Positions 43,793 through 53,622 are shown, numbered from the stretch's first letter. The stretch: DNA of 64,000 nt from Phycisphaeraceae bacterium (GCA_019636565.1 JAHBXG010000007.1:62001-126000), one strand, 5' to 3'. Program-made: numbers and translations. The notes: generated by a model not told the origin, from the letters alone.

Positions 43793-43898
43793 ATTGTGCT
43801 CCTCATTCCCCGACGAGCACGCGAGATTGTACCGGAACTTGGATGAGTGGTGGCATAGCGTTGGCTTGCAGAATCTTGTCGATTCCGGAGGTACACGG

Positions 43899-44195
43899 AT
43901 GGCCTCGCCCGCGGCAGTTCTACTGGTCCGAACATTTCTCTTCACCTTCTGGTCCGCACTCCTCGCGATCGCGGGCCTTGCGGCTCTCGGCGGACCGGTA
44001 ACCGGCCCCTGGATCCGGACACACGGATTCTGGCTTGGATTGGCGGCCCTGTGCGCCGGTCAGTTCGTGTTTATGGCCGCCGTCGCGGACCGATGGTTTC
44101 CTTATGCCGACCGGCGCCTGATCGCCCTTGCCGAAGGCGGTGTGTTTTTGGGCCTGATTGTGTCGGTCGGGGGGTTTGTGAAAGGGCTCTGGTAG
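43899..44195 (+). CDS. small membrane protein of unknown function
   Basis: 98 residues with three hydrophobic helices (LLVRTFLFTFWSALLAIAGLA; FWLGLAALCAGQFVFMAAV; ALAEGGVFLGLIVSVGGFV). The ATG at 43899 follows GGAGG by seven bases. It is convergent with nothing and probably the first gene of a unit with the next two. No recognised domain. Confidence 0.7.
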   Translation: MASPAAVLLVRTFLFTFWSALLAIAGLAALGGPVTGPWIRTHGFWLGLAALCAGQFVFMAAVADRWFPYADRRLIALAEGGVFLGLIVSVGGFVKGLW

Positions 44196-44263
44196 CGCTG
44201 GACTTGTTGGGATCGGGAGGTTGGCGGGTGGTTGGTCATGAACCAGACTTGCCGGACAAACGA

Positions 44264-46921
44264 ATGGTGCATGGAGACAAGAGCTTGCTGAATGAATCGA
44301 ACCGTCGCAGGAGTCCGTCCCGTCCCACGTCGGCGAGCCTGTGTCTGCTCGCCCTTGCCGCGGGGTTAGCGGTCCCGGCGCTCGCACAGCCTTCCAAAGA
44401 ATCCTCGCCCTCGCTCAGTCCGACTGCAAACGCCTCGGGCTCCGTCATCCCGGCGTGGTCGGTGGACGATTATGCGGCACAATCGCTCGCGCGTCTGGCG
44501 ATGATGGATCTGCGGCTCGCCGGTTCGCCCACTGTCCGCGACTACAAACTTGCATCCGTCCTGTTTGACCTCGCTACCAAAATCCGGCCCGACATCGCCG
44601 ACCTGCTTCGTCGCAAAATCGAGAGCCAGTGGAATGCGGGCGACGAGGAAGCCGCAATCGAGTCTACCAAAGCGCTGCTGCGGCTGGATCCGAAAGACAC
44701 GGTCGCGCAGCTCCGCCTGGTCTCGGCGAGCATCGCGAGGCTGCAGACGGTCGAATCGCGGTTGGCGGCGTACGAGCGATTCCTTGGCCCGGACGGACGC
44801 TCGATCGATCCGTCGATACGAAGCCGGCTTGCTCTCGATGCGGCGCTTCTCTATCGCGAGCGCAGCAACGATGAAAAGTTTGCCGAGAAACTCAAGCAGG
44901 CGACTTCGCTCGACCCGACCAACAAGGAAGCTGCTCTGGTCGCGGAGACTTTTTTCACCGCATCGGTGAACGATCCCGTCGGGCGCTTTGAGCTGCTGAA
45001 CAACCTGCTCTACAGCGACCCGCTCGATCCGGGTATCTACATGAGTATGACGGAGGATCTGGCGAGAAACGGCGCCTTCGTTGGCGCGAATCGCATGTTC
45101 CGGATCGCCGAGAAGATATTGAATGCGGCCGGTTCGCCGACGACCGGCGAGCGGGACCTTCAGCGTCTGATCCTCGCGTGGCACGTTGCCGGTCCGAAGG
45201 CGGTGCGTGAGGAACTCGATAAGACTCTCAACACCGAACGTCATAACGCCCGCCAGATCGCCGACCGCCAAAAGGTGATGAACGTGCCGGGCGAGGAAAT
45301 CGTCGATCCTGCGCAGCTGCGTCTGCCGCGCGTTGCGGAGCAGATGCGATTGCTCGCAGCGTTTGGTGAAGGAAATTCCGACGCGCTCGAGACTTCGGTT
45401 TCCGAGCTGGACCTGACCGTCGCCAAGATGCTGGCGGAATCGCCCGACGACGAAAAACGCCCGAAGGACATCAGCAAGGAAGCCGCGATGCGGATCGCCC
45501 GCGACGCAAAGGTAGACCTTGCGCTTCTGCGGGCTCTCACGGGAGTTCAGATCGCACAGGTGGAAGACGGGCTCAAGGATCTCGATCCTCCGCTGCCCGA
45601 AGCAGATGAACGCCCCGCACTTATCGCGGCACTCTTGAAACTGCAGGAAGGAAAGGCGGACGACGCGCTTGCGGCGCTCGTTCCGATGGGGATCGATTCG
45701 GCCAGCCAGAATCCGGGCCTGACCGAAGTCTCGCTCTATGCGGAACTCGGCAAGGCCCGCGCACTGGAGGCGCTCGGGAAAAAGGCGGAGGCCGGCGCTT
45801 CGTATCGCGATGTCATCAAGAACGCGCCGATTTCCGCGCAAGGCGCACTTGCCGGCTCGCTGCTCGAAAGACTTTCGGGTCAGCGCGAACCTCTCTTTGC
45901 CAAGACGCAGGAACTCGAAAAGCTCGCGGCCGCCGTCCCGCGCTGGATCGAGGACATCGTGGATCAGCCCCGCACCTTTGTGGGTGTTACCGCCGAGCCG
46001 CTGGCCACGACGCAGGAGCCTCTGTCGCCGATGCTTGTAAAAATGAGCATCCGCAATCTGGGAGCGCTTCCGATGGGCCTGGGCTCGAATCGGCCCATCA
46101 ACAGCCGTTTTCTCTTCGCGCCAAACCTCGATCTGAAAATTGCCGATGCGCGACAATTCTCCAAGCCCGAGATCATCGATCTGGATCGGCGGCTGCGATT
46201 GATGCCCGGCGAAACGCTCGAAGCAGTGGTGTGGGCCGACGCCGGTTTCGCGGGCTGGTTCTGCGAGGACATCGCCTCGCAGGTCGTGCGCGCCAAGTAC
46301 CGCGTGGTGCAGGGCTTTGTCACCGGTTCCCGTGGCCTGATCGAGCCCGGCCCCGGTTGCATTCAGTTTGACCTTCCCGTCATCGTGCGGACCACGCTCC
46401 GCGAGGCCACGCTCGGCGCCGCCGATTTTGCCGCAGAAGCGGAGGGCGCGGGCGAGGGAGCGGTCGTTCGGTTGGGGGCCGCGGCGCGAACCCGTGTTCT
46501 TGGCGAACAGATCGGTTCGATCCGCGTGACGCCCGTGGACAAGGAAACGATGGCGCAGGCGCTGGCGAAGCGGTATCCAACGCTCTCAGCGAACGCGCGC
46601 GCGGCGCTCGCCGCGATCGTTCCTACCGCGAAGCAGTCGCCCGAGTTCGCCTCATTCGATGCGGTGGTGCTTGAGGAAAAGGATCCCAGTGTGCTCCCGA
46701 TCGCGCTTCTGACGCGCTGCGCAACGGCGGACGCGCCGGCACTGAAGGCGGCCATGGAATCCGGCGACGAACGCGTCCGGCTTGTCGCAAAGTTGCAGTC
46801 GGAGCGGCTGGCCGATCGGGCGACTTGCTACGCCATCCTCGGACCGAACATCGAGGAGGCGCTCAACCCCATTCCCCCCGAAGCGCCGGCGAAACCCGAG
46901 AGCGAGGGAGCGGCAAAGTGA
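44264..46921 (+). CDS. exported helical-repeat protein of unknown function
   Basis: About 885 residues with a signal peptide (LCLLALAAGLAVPALAQ). ATG 44264 is used; TTG 44285 with a GGAG nine bases earlier is a fair alternative. The sequence from about 40 to 600 is almost all helical with Ala/Leu/Asp spacing like TPR or Sel1-type repeats (for example AIESTKALLRLDPKDTVAQL and EAALVAETFF), and ADDALAALVPMGI later. The last third is more beta-like. Its stop shares bases with the next start (TGATG), so it is translationally coupled to the LPG-flippase-like protein. A role in cell-envelope assembly is possible but only a guess from that pairing. Confidence 0.7.
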   Translation: MVHGDKSLLNESNRRRSPSRPTSASLCLLALAAGLAVPALAQPSKESSPSLSPTANASGSVIPAWSVDDYAAQSLARLAMMDLRLAGSPTVRDYKLASVLFDLATKIRPDIADLLRRKIESQWNAGDEEAAIESTKALLRLDPKDTVAQLRLVSASIARLQTVESRLAAYERFLGPDGRSIDPSIRSRLALDAALLYRERSNDEKFAEKLKQATSLDPTNKEAALVAETFFTASVNDPVGRFELLNNLLYSDPLDPGIYMSMTEDLARNGAFVGANRMFRIAEKILNAAGSPTTGERDLQRLILAWHVAGPKAVREELDKTLNTERHNARQIADRQKVMNVPGEEIVDPAQLRLPRVAEQMRLLAAFGEGNSDALETSVSELDLTVAKMLAESPDDEKRPKDISKEAAMRIARDAKVDLALLRALTGVQIAQVEDGLKDLDPPLPEADERPALIAALLKLQEGKADDALAALVPMGIDSASQNPGLTEVSLYAELGKARALEALGKKAEAGASYRDVIKNAPISAQGALAGSLLERLSGQREPLFAKTQELEKLAAAVPRWIEDIVDQPRTFVGVTAEPLATTQEPLSPMLVKMSIRNLGALPMGLGSNRPINSRFLFAPNLDLKIADARQFSKPEIIDLDRRLRLMPGETLEAVVWADAGFAGWFCEDIASQVVRAKYRVVQGFVTGSRGLIEPGPGCIQFDLPVIVRTTLREATLGAADFAAEAEGAGEGAVVRLGAAARTRVLGEQIGSIRVTPVDKETMAQALAKRYPTLSANARAALAAIVPTAKQSPEFASFDAVVLEEKDPSVLPIALLTRCATADAPALKAAMESGDERVRLVAKLQSERLADRATCYAILGPNIEEALNPIPPEAPAKPESEGAAK

Positions 46922-47892
46922 TGGGTGGGGCGAGCGCTGCACGGGGCGTGCAGGGGGTGATCGCGAAACCGGCGGTTCGGCTCGCGCTCTTTGGTTTCGG
47001 GGCCGCGCTCTTCGGCTTTGCGATCTACACCGCGTGGAGCGGATCATCGGACGGGCTTCGCGCGTTCTCGCGGGCAGTTGAACACCCGTTCACACTCGCG
47101 TTGCTGGTGTTCCTGCCCCTGGTCTGCTTGTTCCTGGCGTCGATGAGTTTCTGGGTGCTCACGCGCCGTTTCGGCAAGGTGGACGTGCATGAAATGCTCA
47201 TGCTGCTTGGCGGAGCGTGGCTGCTGAACTATCTGCCGTTCAAGCCAGGCGTCGCCGGAAGGGTGGCGTATCACAAGTCGGTGAACGGGATTGATGTCCG
47301 CTGGTCGCTCGTGGTAGTCGCGCAGTCGATCGTGATCGGGCTGGCCTGCTTCACAGCGCAAATCGCTCTTGCCTCCATCGCGGCGGAGCGAGCGTGGAGC
47401 GAATGGGGCAAAGGAGCGCTGCTCGCGACTCCTTTGGGATTGGCAGTACTCGGCGTCGCTCTGCCCCGTCGCGGAATCGGCGCCAACGCATGGCGCTACA
47501 GCGCTGCGTTCGCGTTCCGCTACGCGGACTCCCTAGTCTGGGCGGGACGGTACTGGCTGCTGTTCTGGATCGCGGGTCGGCCTCAGGGCTTGAGCACTTC
47601 CGCCGCGATCGCCGGCGTCAGCCAATCGGCCTCGCTTCTTCCGTTCGCGGGGAACGGGCTGGGGGTCCGAGAATGGATGGTCGGGCTGGCAGCGCGAAGT
47701 CTGCCGGAGTGGTATGGAAAGCAAACGGCCATGCCGGTCGCATACGGCGTGTCGGCCGAATTACTGAATCGGGCCTGCGAGTTCGCCGTCGCGGTTCCGG
47801 TGGGCCTGCTGAGCCTGTGGTGGCTTATCAGGCGGTTTGGGAAGGCTCGGGCGACGGAAAGCGTGGCGGCTGTCGGGGCGATTCGAACTTGA
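46921..47892 (+). CDS. membrane protein of the lysylphosphatidylglycerol synthase TM family
   Basis: 323-residue protein with about eight hydrophobic segments. The family marks are LLNYLPFKPGVAGRVAYHK and, later, LLPFAGNGLGVREWMVGLAA, which correspond to the two conserved half-motifs of the MprF/UPF0104 flippase-like domain. There is no aminoacyl-transferase domain, so it is not a complete MprF; stand-alone members are thought to move lipids or polyprenyl carriers. The ATG overlaps the previous stop. The end is 147 bases before the DUF444 gene. Confidence 0.75.
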   Translation: MGGASAARGVQGVIAKPAVRLALFGFGAALFGFAIYTAWSGSSDGLRAFSRAVEHPFTLALLVFLPLVCLFLASMSFWVLTRRFGKVDVHEMLMLLGGAWLLNYLPFKPGVAGRVAYHKSVNGIDVRWSLVVVAQSIVIGLACFTAQIALASIAAERAWSEWGKGALLATPLGLAVLGVALPRRGIGANAWRYSAAFAFRYADSLVWAGRYWLLFWIAGRPQGLSTSAAIAGVSQSASLLPFAGNGLGVREWMVGLAARSLPEWYGKQTAMPVAYGVSAELLNRACEFAVAVPVGLLSLWWLIRRFGKARATESVAAVGAIRT

Positions 47893-48039
47893 AACCGCTT
47901 TCGGTCGATGACCTTGAGGCGATGCAGGAACGTAGATACAAAGTGGGCTGCATCCGGTCGTGCTGAATTGGCGCATGGAGAACGGGGCGCACGGTTGCGC
48001 TTCGCTTGTGCAGGACGCCTGTTTGTCGGGGGTGGGGGC

Positions 48040-49146
48040 ATGGTCAGCAAGATTGAACAGGACCATCAGCGCTTCCGGCAGATCGTGCAGGGAAAGATCC
48101 GGCGCGATCTGCGGAAGTTTCTCTCGCGCGGCGAACTGATCGGGCGCGAGGGCAAGCGCTTTGTTTCCATCCCGGTTCATGACATCGATATCCCGACTTT
48201 TCGATACGGCGACAACTCCGGCGGCGTCGGCATGGGCGAGGGAAAAGAGGGCCAGGCGGTCGGAGGCAAGGACGGTCAGGGAGGCGAGCAGGAAGGCAAG
48301 CACATCCTCGAAGTGGATGTCTCGATGGAGGAATTGGCGGACATCCTCGCGGAGGAACTAAAACTGCCGCGGATCAAGCCGCGTGGTGAGCATCGCGTGA
48401 CGACGATCCGCGACAAGTATTCGGGAATCCGCCCGGTGGGTCCGGCGGCTCTGCGACACTTCAAGCGGACGTATCGCGAGGCGCTGAAGCGACAGATCTC
48501 GCTGGGCACGTACGACGTGAAAGATCCGGTGATCATCCCGATCCGGAACGATCTGCGTTTTCGCAGTTGGAATGAGATCAAGAAGCCGCAGAGCAACGCG
48601 CTCATCGTCTACATGATGGACGTTTCGGGCTCTATGGGCGATGAGCAGAAGGAACTGGTTCGGTTGGAAGCGTTCTGGATCGATACCTGGCTGCGCCGAA
48701 ACTACGAGGGAGTGGAAAGCCGCTTCATTGTGCACGATGTGCGGGCGCAGGAGGTCGATCGAAAGACATTCTTCAGCGTTCGTGAAGACGGCGGCACGCG
48801 GATCAGCAGCGCGTTCTACGCCTGCAAGGAATTGCTCGACTCGCACTACGACCCGGGCGACTGGAACACGTATCTGTTCCACTTCTCCGACGGCGATAAC
48901 AGCTCGGACGCGGACAACCGGCTGTGCGTGAAGATTCTGGAAGATCAATTGCTCCCGATCTGCAACATGTTCGGCTATTGCCAGGTCACGAGCGCGTACG
49001 GCAGCGGCAGTTTCATCAACGTGCTGAACGAGGCGTTCAAGGACGGCGTGGCGGACGAATTGGGCCCGCGTCTGATCACCAGCAAAGTGAACGGTCGCGA
49101 CGACATCTACGACTCGCTCCGAACGTTCTTCAAAGCCGGCCGGTAA
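48040..49146 (+). CDS. DUF444 (YeaH/YhbH) protein with von Willebrand-type domain
   Basis: 368 residues. The N-terminal half has the YhbH marks (FLSRGELIGREGKRFVSIPV, then DIPTFRYG and a Gly/Glu-rich loop), and the C-terminal half a vWA-like domain with the metal site DVSGSMGD (DxSxS). ATG 48040 is used, as earlier codons lie in an open stretch without family similarity. In many bacteria this gene sits with prkA (yeaG) and spoVR (ycgB) in a stress unit; neither is in the window. Function is unknown beyond stress or sporulation association in other phyla. Confidence 0.88.
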   Translation: MVSKIEQDHQRFRQIVQGKIRRDLRKFLSRGELIGREGKRFVSIPVHDIDIPTFRYGDNSGGVGMGEGKEGQAVGGKDGQGGEQEGKHILEVDVSMEELADILAEELKLPRIKPRGEHRVTTIRDKYSGIRPVGPAALRHFKRTYREALKRQISLGTYDVKDPVIIPIRNDLRFRSWNEIKKPQSNALIVYMMDVSGSMGDEQKELVRLEAFWIDTWLRRNYEGVESRFIVHDVRAQEVDRKTFFSVREDGGTRISSAFYACKELLDSHYDPGDWNTYLFHFSDGDNSSDADNRLCVKILEDQLLPICNMFGYCQVTSAYGSGSFINVLNEAFKDGVADELGPRLITSKVNGRDDIYDSLRTFFKAGR

Positions 49147-49319
49147 GGCAAACTCCCGGATCTTGGGCCCTGCGCCGGGGTGTTTGGAGCCCGCTCTCGG
49201 CACCCCGGCGCCCATCCGCTCGACGATACGACGCTTTCGATATGCCCTGAATCTGAAACATCGGCGGCGACGTAGCATTTTGCGGTTCGATCGCGTGCCC
49301 GATTGAAGGAAACGCCCCC

Positions 49320-49970
49320 GTGATGCTGTTTGTGGTGTATGCCGCGCTGGTTTGGTGGGCGGCGCTTGCGTGGCGCCGGCGGTGGCTCGGGTTCGGCGCG
49401 GTGGTACTGGGTGTGCTGGGGGTTTGGTTCGTGGCGCGGTTCTACGTCTGGATCGGCGGGCTGCTTGGCATCGAGCGCACCGATTCGTTCATGATTCTTC
49501 TCGCACCGTTCGGCGTAATTGTCGGGGTGCTGGGTTTGTACATCGCATGTCTGCCGGTGCGACGCGAGAGCGCCTGCCGCAAGTGCGGTTACAGCCTGAT
49601 CGGTCTCGAACCGGAGAAGGGCCTGCTCATCTGTCCCGAGTGCGGGACGCGTCACGCGTTTTCGGCGGGCGACTCGCTGCCGTGCTCCTCCTGCGGCGGA
49701 GAAACAAGGCCGCACGGGCACCGCGATTGGGTGTGCTCCCGGTGCGGTCTGCATTTGCTCTTTACGCGCGCACCGCAGGGCCGATCGTCAACCGAAGACG
49801 GCGCGGTGAACGATTCCGAGCGCCAGCACGCAGAGCGGAAGCCCGAGGATGATGATGAGCCGGAGCCAGAGGAGGCGCGCCGGATCGATACTGCCGATGA
49901 GCGGGATCGACCCGGCCTGAGGGCTTTGAGCGATCAGTTCGTCGGCGCCCGCCAGCCAGTACAGCGATGA
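49320..49970 (+). CDS. membrane protein with double zinc ribbon
   Basis: 216 residues as read. Two or three N-terminal helices (MMLFVVYAALVWWAALAW, FGAVVLGVLGVWFVARF, MILLAPFGVIVGVLGLYIAC) are followed by two zinc ribbons: CRKCGYSL ... CPECG and CSSCGG ... CSRCG. The first, with CRKCGYSLIGL, is a form common in planctomycete proteins. GTG 49320 or ATG 49323 may start it. The stop lies 183 bases inside the opposite gene; the last 60 residues are charged and low in complexity and may be read-through rather than a real domain. Confidence 0.65.
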   Translation: MMLFVVYAALVWWAALAWRRRWLGFGAVVLGVLGVWFVARFYVWIGGLLGIERTDSFMILLAPFGVIVGVLGLYIACLPVRRESACRKCGYSLIGLEPEKGLLICPECGTRHAFSAGDSLPCSSCGGETRPHGHRDWVCSRCGLHLLFTRAPQGRSSTEDGAVNDSERQHAERKPEDDDEPEPEEARRIDTADERDRPGLRALSDQFVGARQPVQR

Positions 49971-51920
49971 ATCGAACAGCTCTTGGTTGCCGGGGAAGGG
50001 AGCGACCACGCGTCCGTCTACCTGGATACCGGGTTGCGTGAGCGAATCGAAGAACCAGCCGGTGGAGCCGACGGCGAGCAGCCGCTGACGCGGAGAGGTT
50101 TGGGTTGCGGGGAGTTCCGAAGCGATTGCGACGATCCAAGGGCCGCGGTCGTCTTTTCCGGCGTCAAACTTTGGGGAACCGGCGAGAGCCGGACGCTGGG
50201 CGCGGGGCGTTTGCCAGAAAAGGAGCCAACTCGATTCGCCCCAAAGGCTGTCGCTTTCGGGGATCTGCAGAAGTGGAGCGCGAACGGCGAGAGAATCGGG
50301 CAGGGCGGTAAGTCCTATCGGCCAGGGCAGATAAGTGGGCAGGCCACGGATCGCGCCGAGCACCGGATGAACGGGCTTGGTCGAGTCTTCGGCCGGGCCT
50401 GAGGCAAGGACGGTCCGATCGGTGTCGATCTCGCGTTTTCCCTGATCGAAGCGTTCGGTAAAGATGGGCTTGCCGGCAGCGCTCTCAAGGCCGAAGCGGC
50501 GGAGCACGGGAAGGAACGGATCGGCGTCGCCATAGGTGCGCTGGATGGAGGGATTCAGGCTGAGGAGGATGTTCTGGTGATCCGCGGCGAGCTTGTCAAC
50601 GGCGGCCCCCAGTCGCTGCGAACGCTCGATCCCGCCGCGCTGTTCGCCGGGCCTCGCGGCCGTGGTCGAATCGGGCGGCAGGATGATGAACACCGTGGGG
50701 CGGGTGCCGGAGGGATCGAGGCGTGCAAGCCCGGTGGGTTCGGCGTCGAGGAGTACGGGCCATTCGACGATATCGATGCCCTTGAGAAGCAGGCCATCGC
50801 GGAGGTGTTCGAGGAAAGGGGCTTCGGTGACGTAGGGGCGTTCTTCGGCATGAACGAAAACGGCGATGGGCGGTTTCTCAAGAAGCGTGGAGGCGAGCGA
50901 AGCGGTCAGAAACTCTTCAACGCGGCGGCGGTTATCGGCCCGAGCGCCGGCGGAGATGACGATCTCGCGGGCCGGGAAGAGTTCATCGAGCGGGATGGCG
51001 GTAAGACGATTGCCCGAGGGCGGCACAATTATCGCCGCGGCTGATTGGCGCAGTGCGGATGCGACTCGGAGCACGCCCGGGCGCGGCAGCCTCGAGAGGG
51101 ATTCGGAGAGTACAGCGAGGCGATCGCGTTGGCGGGCGACGGCCTCCGCAGCATCTGCGGCGCGGGCGGCGAACGAATCTCCGAGATCGGTCTGGCGGGA
51201 AAGTCGGCGCAGTTCGCCGACGATCTGGCTGATCTGGTCGGAGGCGCCGCGGAGATCGCGGCGGAGCGCTTCGCCGGCGCGATCGGTGGCCGGCAGTTCG
51301 AGATCGCCGATCTTGGCGGTCAGGGGCTCTTCGATCTTTGAAACGGCGGCTGCGAGATCGCGCCCGGCGATGCGCGCGCCCGCGGCCCGCTGCTCGAGAG
51401 CACTCCGCGCCTGCTGCACAGGGCCCGAGGTACCAGGGGGCAATGCGGCGCGGAGATCATCGAGAATGCCCGAGAGCGAGGTCTGCGACCACGCGGCGAC
51501 TTGCAATGCGGTGGTACCCGCGGATCGGATCGCGGCGGCCTGCGAAAGCAATTCGGCCCGATCGCGCGCGATGAGATCGGCGAGGATTTCCTGATATTGC
51601 TGCTGACCGGATGCGGAACCAAGATCGATCAGGGCGAGTTCGAGTTTGCCCGTGCGAGTGAAGCGGTCGAGCACGTCTTTGGAATCGCGGAATGCTTCGG
51701 GGCTCACGCGCTGGAAATCGGCAGCGACAATGAGACGGGCGGGCGCGTCGAGACGGGAAAGCACGGCCTGGGCTCGCGGACTGAGGCGGTGTTCGCCTGA
51801 TGCGGTGACATCAAAGCGCGGCGCGAAACGAGCCGCGATGACATTGGCCATCGCGATGGAGGCAAGCGCTCCGGCAAGGCCGAGAAGAGTCCAGAGCCAG
51901 AAGGAGAGCCGTCGGATCAT
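49788..51920 (-). CDS. GldG-like auxiliary protein of an ABC system
   Basis: 710 residues, anchored at both ends: helix 10-30 (FWLWTLLGLAGALASIAMAN) and helix near the C-terminus (LIIILGLPLCVLALGIV). Between are a GldG-type extracytoplasmic domain (RFDVTASGEHRLSPRAQAVL, the family opening), a long helical coiled region (about 95-290) and a second domain with PPIAVFVHAEERPYVTEAPFLE. It overlaps the upstream permease gene by four bases. In Bacteroidetes GldG works with GldA and GldF in gliding; elsewhere such sets are of unknown export role. The name here means homology only. Confidence 0.8.
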   Translation of the reverse strand: MIRRLSFWLWTLLGLAGALASIAMANVIAARFAPRFDVTASGEHRLSPRAQAVLSRLDAPARLIVAADFQRVSPEAFRDSKDVLDRFTRTGKLELALIDLGSASGQQQYQEILADLIARDRAELLSQAAAIRSAGTTALQVAAWSQTSLSGILDDLRAALPPGTSGPVQQARSALEQRAAGARIAGRDLAAAVSKIEEPLTAKIGDLELPATDRAGEALRRDLRGASDQISQIVGELRRLSRQTDLGDSFAARAADAAEAVARQRDRLAVLSESLSRLPRPGVLRVASALRQSAAAIIVPPSGNRLTAIPLDELFPAREIVISAGARADNRRRVEEFLTASLASTLLEKPPIAVFVHAEERPYVTEAPFLEHLRDGLLLKGIDIVEWPVLLDAEPTGLARLDPSGTRPTVFIILPPDSTTAARPGEQRGGIERSQRLGAAVDKLAADHQNILLSLNPSIQRTYGDADPFLPVLRRFGLESAAGKPIFTERFDQGKREIDTDRTVLASGPAEDSTKPVHPVLGAIRGLPTYLPWPIGLTALPDSLAVRAPLLQIPESDSLWGESSWLLFWQTPRAQRPALAGSPKFDAGKDDRGPWIVAIASELPATQTSPRQRLLAVGSTGWFFDSLTQPGIQVDGRVVAPFPGNQELFDSSLYWLAGADELIAQSPQAGSIPLIGSIDPARLLWLRLIIILGLPLCVLALGIVHRAVFG

Positions 51921-52639
51921 CCGAGCCTCCGGGCGCGGAGCGCGGTTCCGGCGAGGAGGATGGGGAAGACAGACGCAGCGAGAAAAAAGACGACATGGCG
52001 CAGATCGATGACTCCCTTGGCGAAATCCTGGATTCGGGAATCAAACGAAAGCCATGCGAGCACGGGCTGGAGCGATATGGGCGCAACCGCCGGCCCCAGC
52101 GCGGAGGTCAGCATGAGGGCAAGAAGGATGAAGAGCGTCGCAAGGAAGGCGAGTGTCTGGTTGTTGGTGAGAGCGGAGCAAAGCGTGCCGATCGAAAGAT
52201 AGAAGATACCCGGGAGGAGCAGGCTGAGGTAGCCAGCAACGAGCGGACCGGCTTCGGGCGGCCTGGGCGAGACTGCGGCGAGCACGCCCGCGTAAAGCAG
52301 CGTCGGCAGAAGCATGAGCGCGAGCATCGCGGCGGCACCGAGAAACTTTCCGAGCACGATGGAAAACTCGCGCACCGGCGAGGTGATCAGGGGTTCGATG
52401 GTGCCGCTGCGCATTTCCTCGCTAAAGAGGCGCATGCTGATCGCGGGGACGACAGGGAGAAGGATCCACCCCGCGCCCCCGAAAAAGGCCCGGAGGCTGG
52501 CGATCCGGCCGGGGGCGAGAACAACAAGGCCGAAGACGCACCCGCAGAGGAAAAGAAACAGCGCGATGGTGAACCAGCCGACGGGGAGGCGGAAATAGGA
52601 GGAGAGTTCGCGCCGGGCGATGGTGAAGGTGGCGCTCAT
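51917..52639 (-). CDS. ABC transporter permease, GldF type
   Basis: 240 residues, six hydrophobic segments. The conserved region RLFSEEMRSGTIEPLITSPV matches the ABC-2 type permeases, and WFTIALFLFLCGCVFGLVVL, ALMLLPTLLYAGVLAA and HVVFFLAASVFPILLAG are helices. It overlaps its neighbours by four bases on each side (ATGA), so the three genes form one coupled unit. The substrate cannot be told from the sequence. Confidence 0.85.
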   Translation of the reverse strand: MSATFTIARRELSSYFRLPVGWFTIALFLFLCGCVFGLVVLAPGRIASLRAFFGGAGWILLPVVPAISMRLFSEEMRSGTIEPLITSPVREFSIVLGKFLGAAAMLALMLLPTLLYAGVLAAVSPRPPEAGPLVAGYLSLLLPGIFYLSIGTLCSALTNNQTLAFLATLFILLALMLTSALGPAVAPISLQPVLAWLSFDSRIQDFAKGVIDLRHVVFFLAASVFPILLAGTALRARRLG

Positions 52640-53622
52640 GCCGCGGCACCCGGGCTTTCGGCGCTGGATTCAAGAAGCGAGTGGAAGACCCTCTCGAGGC
52701 CGGGCGCGTCGGGCGTGAGCACGCGGGGTACGACGCCGACGTTATGGAGCGAGCGGGCGACGGCGGCGAGTTGATCGCTCGGCGACGCGTCTTTGGTCTG
52801 ACGGAGGCGCACGCGGAGAGTGCGCCAGCCGTTCTCCGAGGGGCCGGGATCAATCTCGGCGACACCGGGGGTGGAGCGGACGGCGATCGTCGCGGCGGTG
52901 GTCTCGGCGTCCGCGATCTCGATCAGGATGGCGCTTTCGGGGGCGTGACGCTGGCGGAGTTCGGCAGGCGTTCCGTCGGCAAGCACGCGGCCGGAAGCGA
53001 TGACGATGACGCGGTCGCACGTGAGTTCGACCTCGCTGAGGATGTGCGAACTGAGAAGCACGCATGAATCCTGCGCGAGCGACCGGATCGTTTCTCGCAT
53101 TTGTCGGATTTGCGTCGGGTCAAGACCATTGGCGGGCTCATCGAGTACGAGCAGCCCGGGACGATGCAGAGCGGCAGCGGCAAGCCCGACGCGCTGTCGG
53201 AAGCCTTTGGAGAGCGCGCTGATGCGCTTGTGCCGCACTTCTTCGAGTGAGGTGAGGGAGAGAGCGCGTTCGATGGCGCCGGTGCGGTCGGCGGATGGCA
53301 CGGCAAAAAGCCGTGCGCGGTACTGGAGATACCCGGTCACGCTCATTTCCGGGTAGAGCGGGGCAGATTCAGGCAGATACCCGATGAGGCGGCGGGAGGC
53401 CTCGGGGTCGGCTCGGATGGAGAGGCCGTCGATGGAGATGGTGCCGCGCGAAGGAGGGAAGACGCCGGTGATCATCCGGATAGTGGTGGTCTTCCCGGCA
53501 CCGTTGGGACCGAGGAGGCCGACGACCTGGCCCCGGCTGGCGGCGAATGTAACACCCCGGACCGCATGAAACGGGCCATACCACTTGTGGATTTCACGGA
53601 CTTCGAGCATGGGGGAAGGCAT
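52636..53622 (-). CDS. ABC transporter ATP-binding protein, GldA type
   Basis: 328 residues. Walker A GPNGAGKTT (about 36-44), Q-loop in YLPESAPLYPEMSV, a signature LSKGFRQRVGLAAAL in place of LSGGQ, Walker B LLVLDEPANGLDP and H-loop SSHILSEVE are all present. The C-terminal 90 residues are the extra domain found in GldA/NatA-type proteins. First gene of the three-gene unit; the 230 bases before it, shared with the divergent regulator gene, should hold its promoter, but I see no clear boxes. Confidence 0.92.
   Translation of the reverse strand: MPSPMLEVREIHKWYGPFHAVRGVTFAASRGQVVGLLGPNGAGKTTTIRMITGVFPPSRGTISIDGLSIRADPEASRRLIGYLPESAPLYPEMSVTGYLQYRARLFAVPSADRTGAIERALSLTSLEEVRHKRISALSKGFRQRVGLAAAALHRPGLLVLDEPANGLDPTQIRQMRETIRSLAQDSCVLLSSHILSEVELTCDRVIVIASGRVLADGTPAELRQRHAPESAILIEIADAETTAATIAVRSTPGVAEIDPGPSENGWRTLRVRLRQTKDASPSDQLAAVARSLHNVGVVPRVLTPDAPGLERVFHSLLESSAESPGAAA

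Noticed and set aside
44366..46156. Minus-strand open frame of about 600 codons opposite the helical-repeat protein
   Set aside because: GC-rich codon bias leaves few stops on the opposite strand. The plus frame has a signal peptide and is coupled to the next gene; this one has neither.
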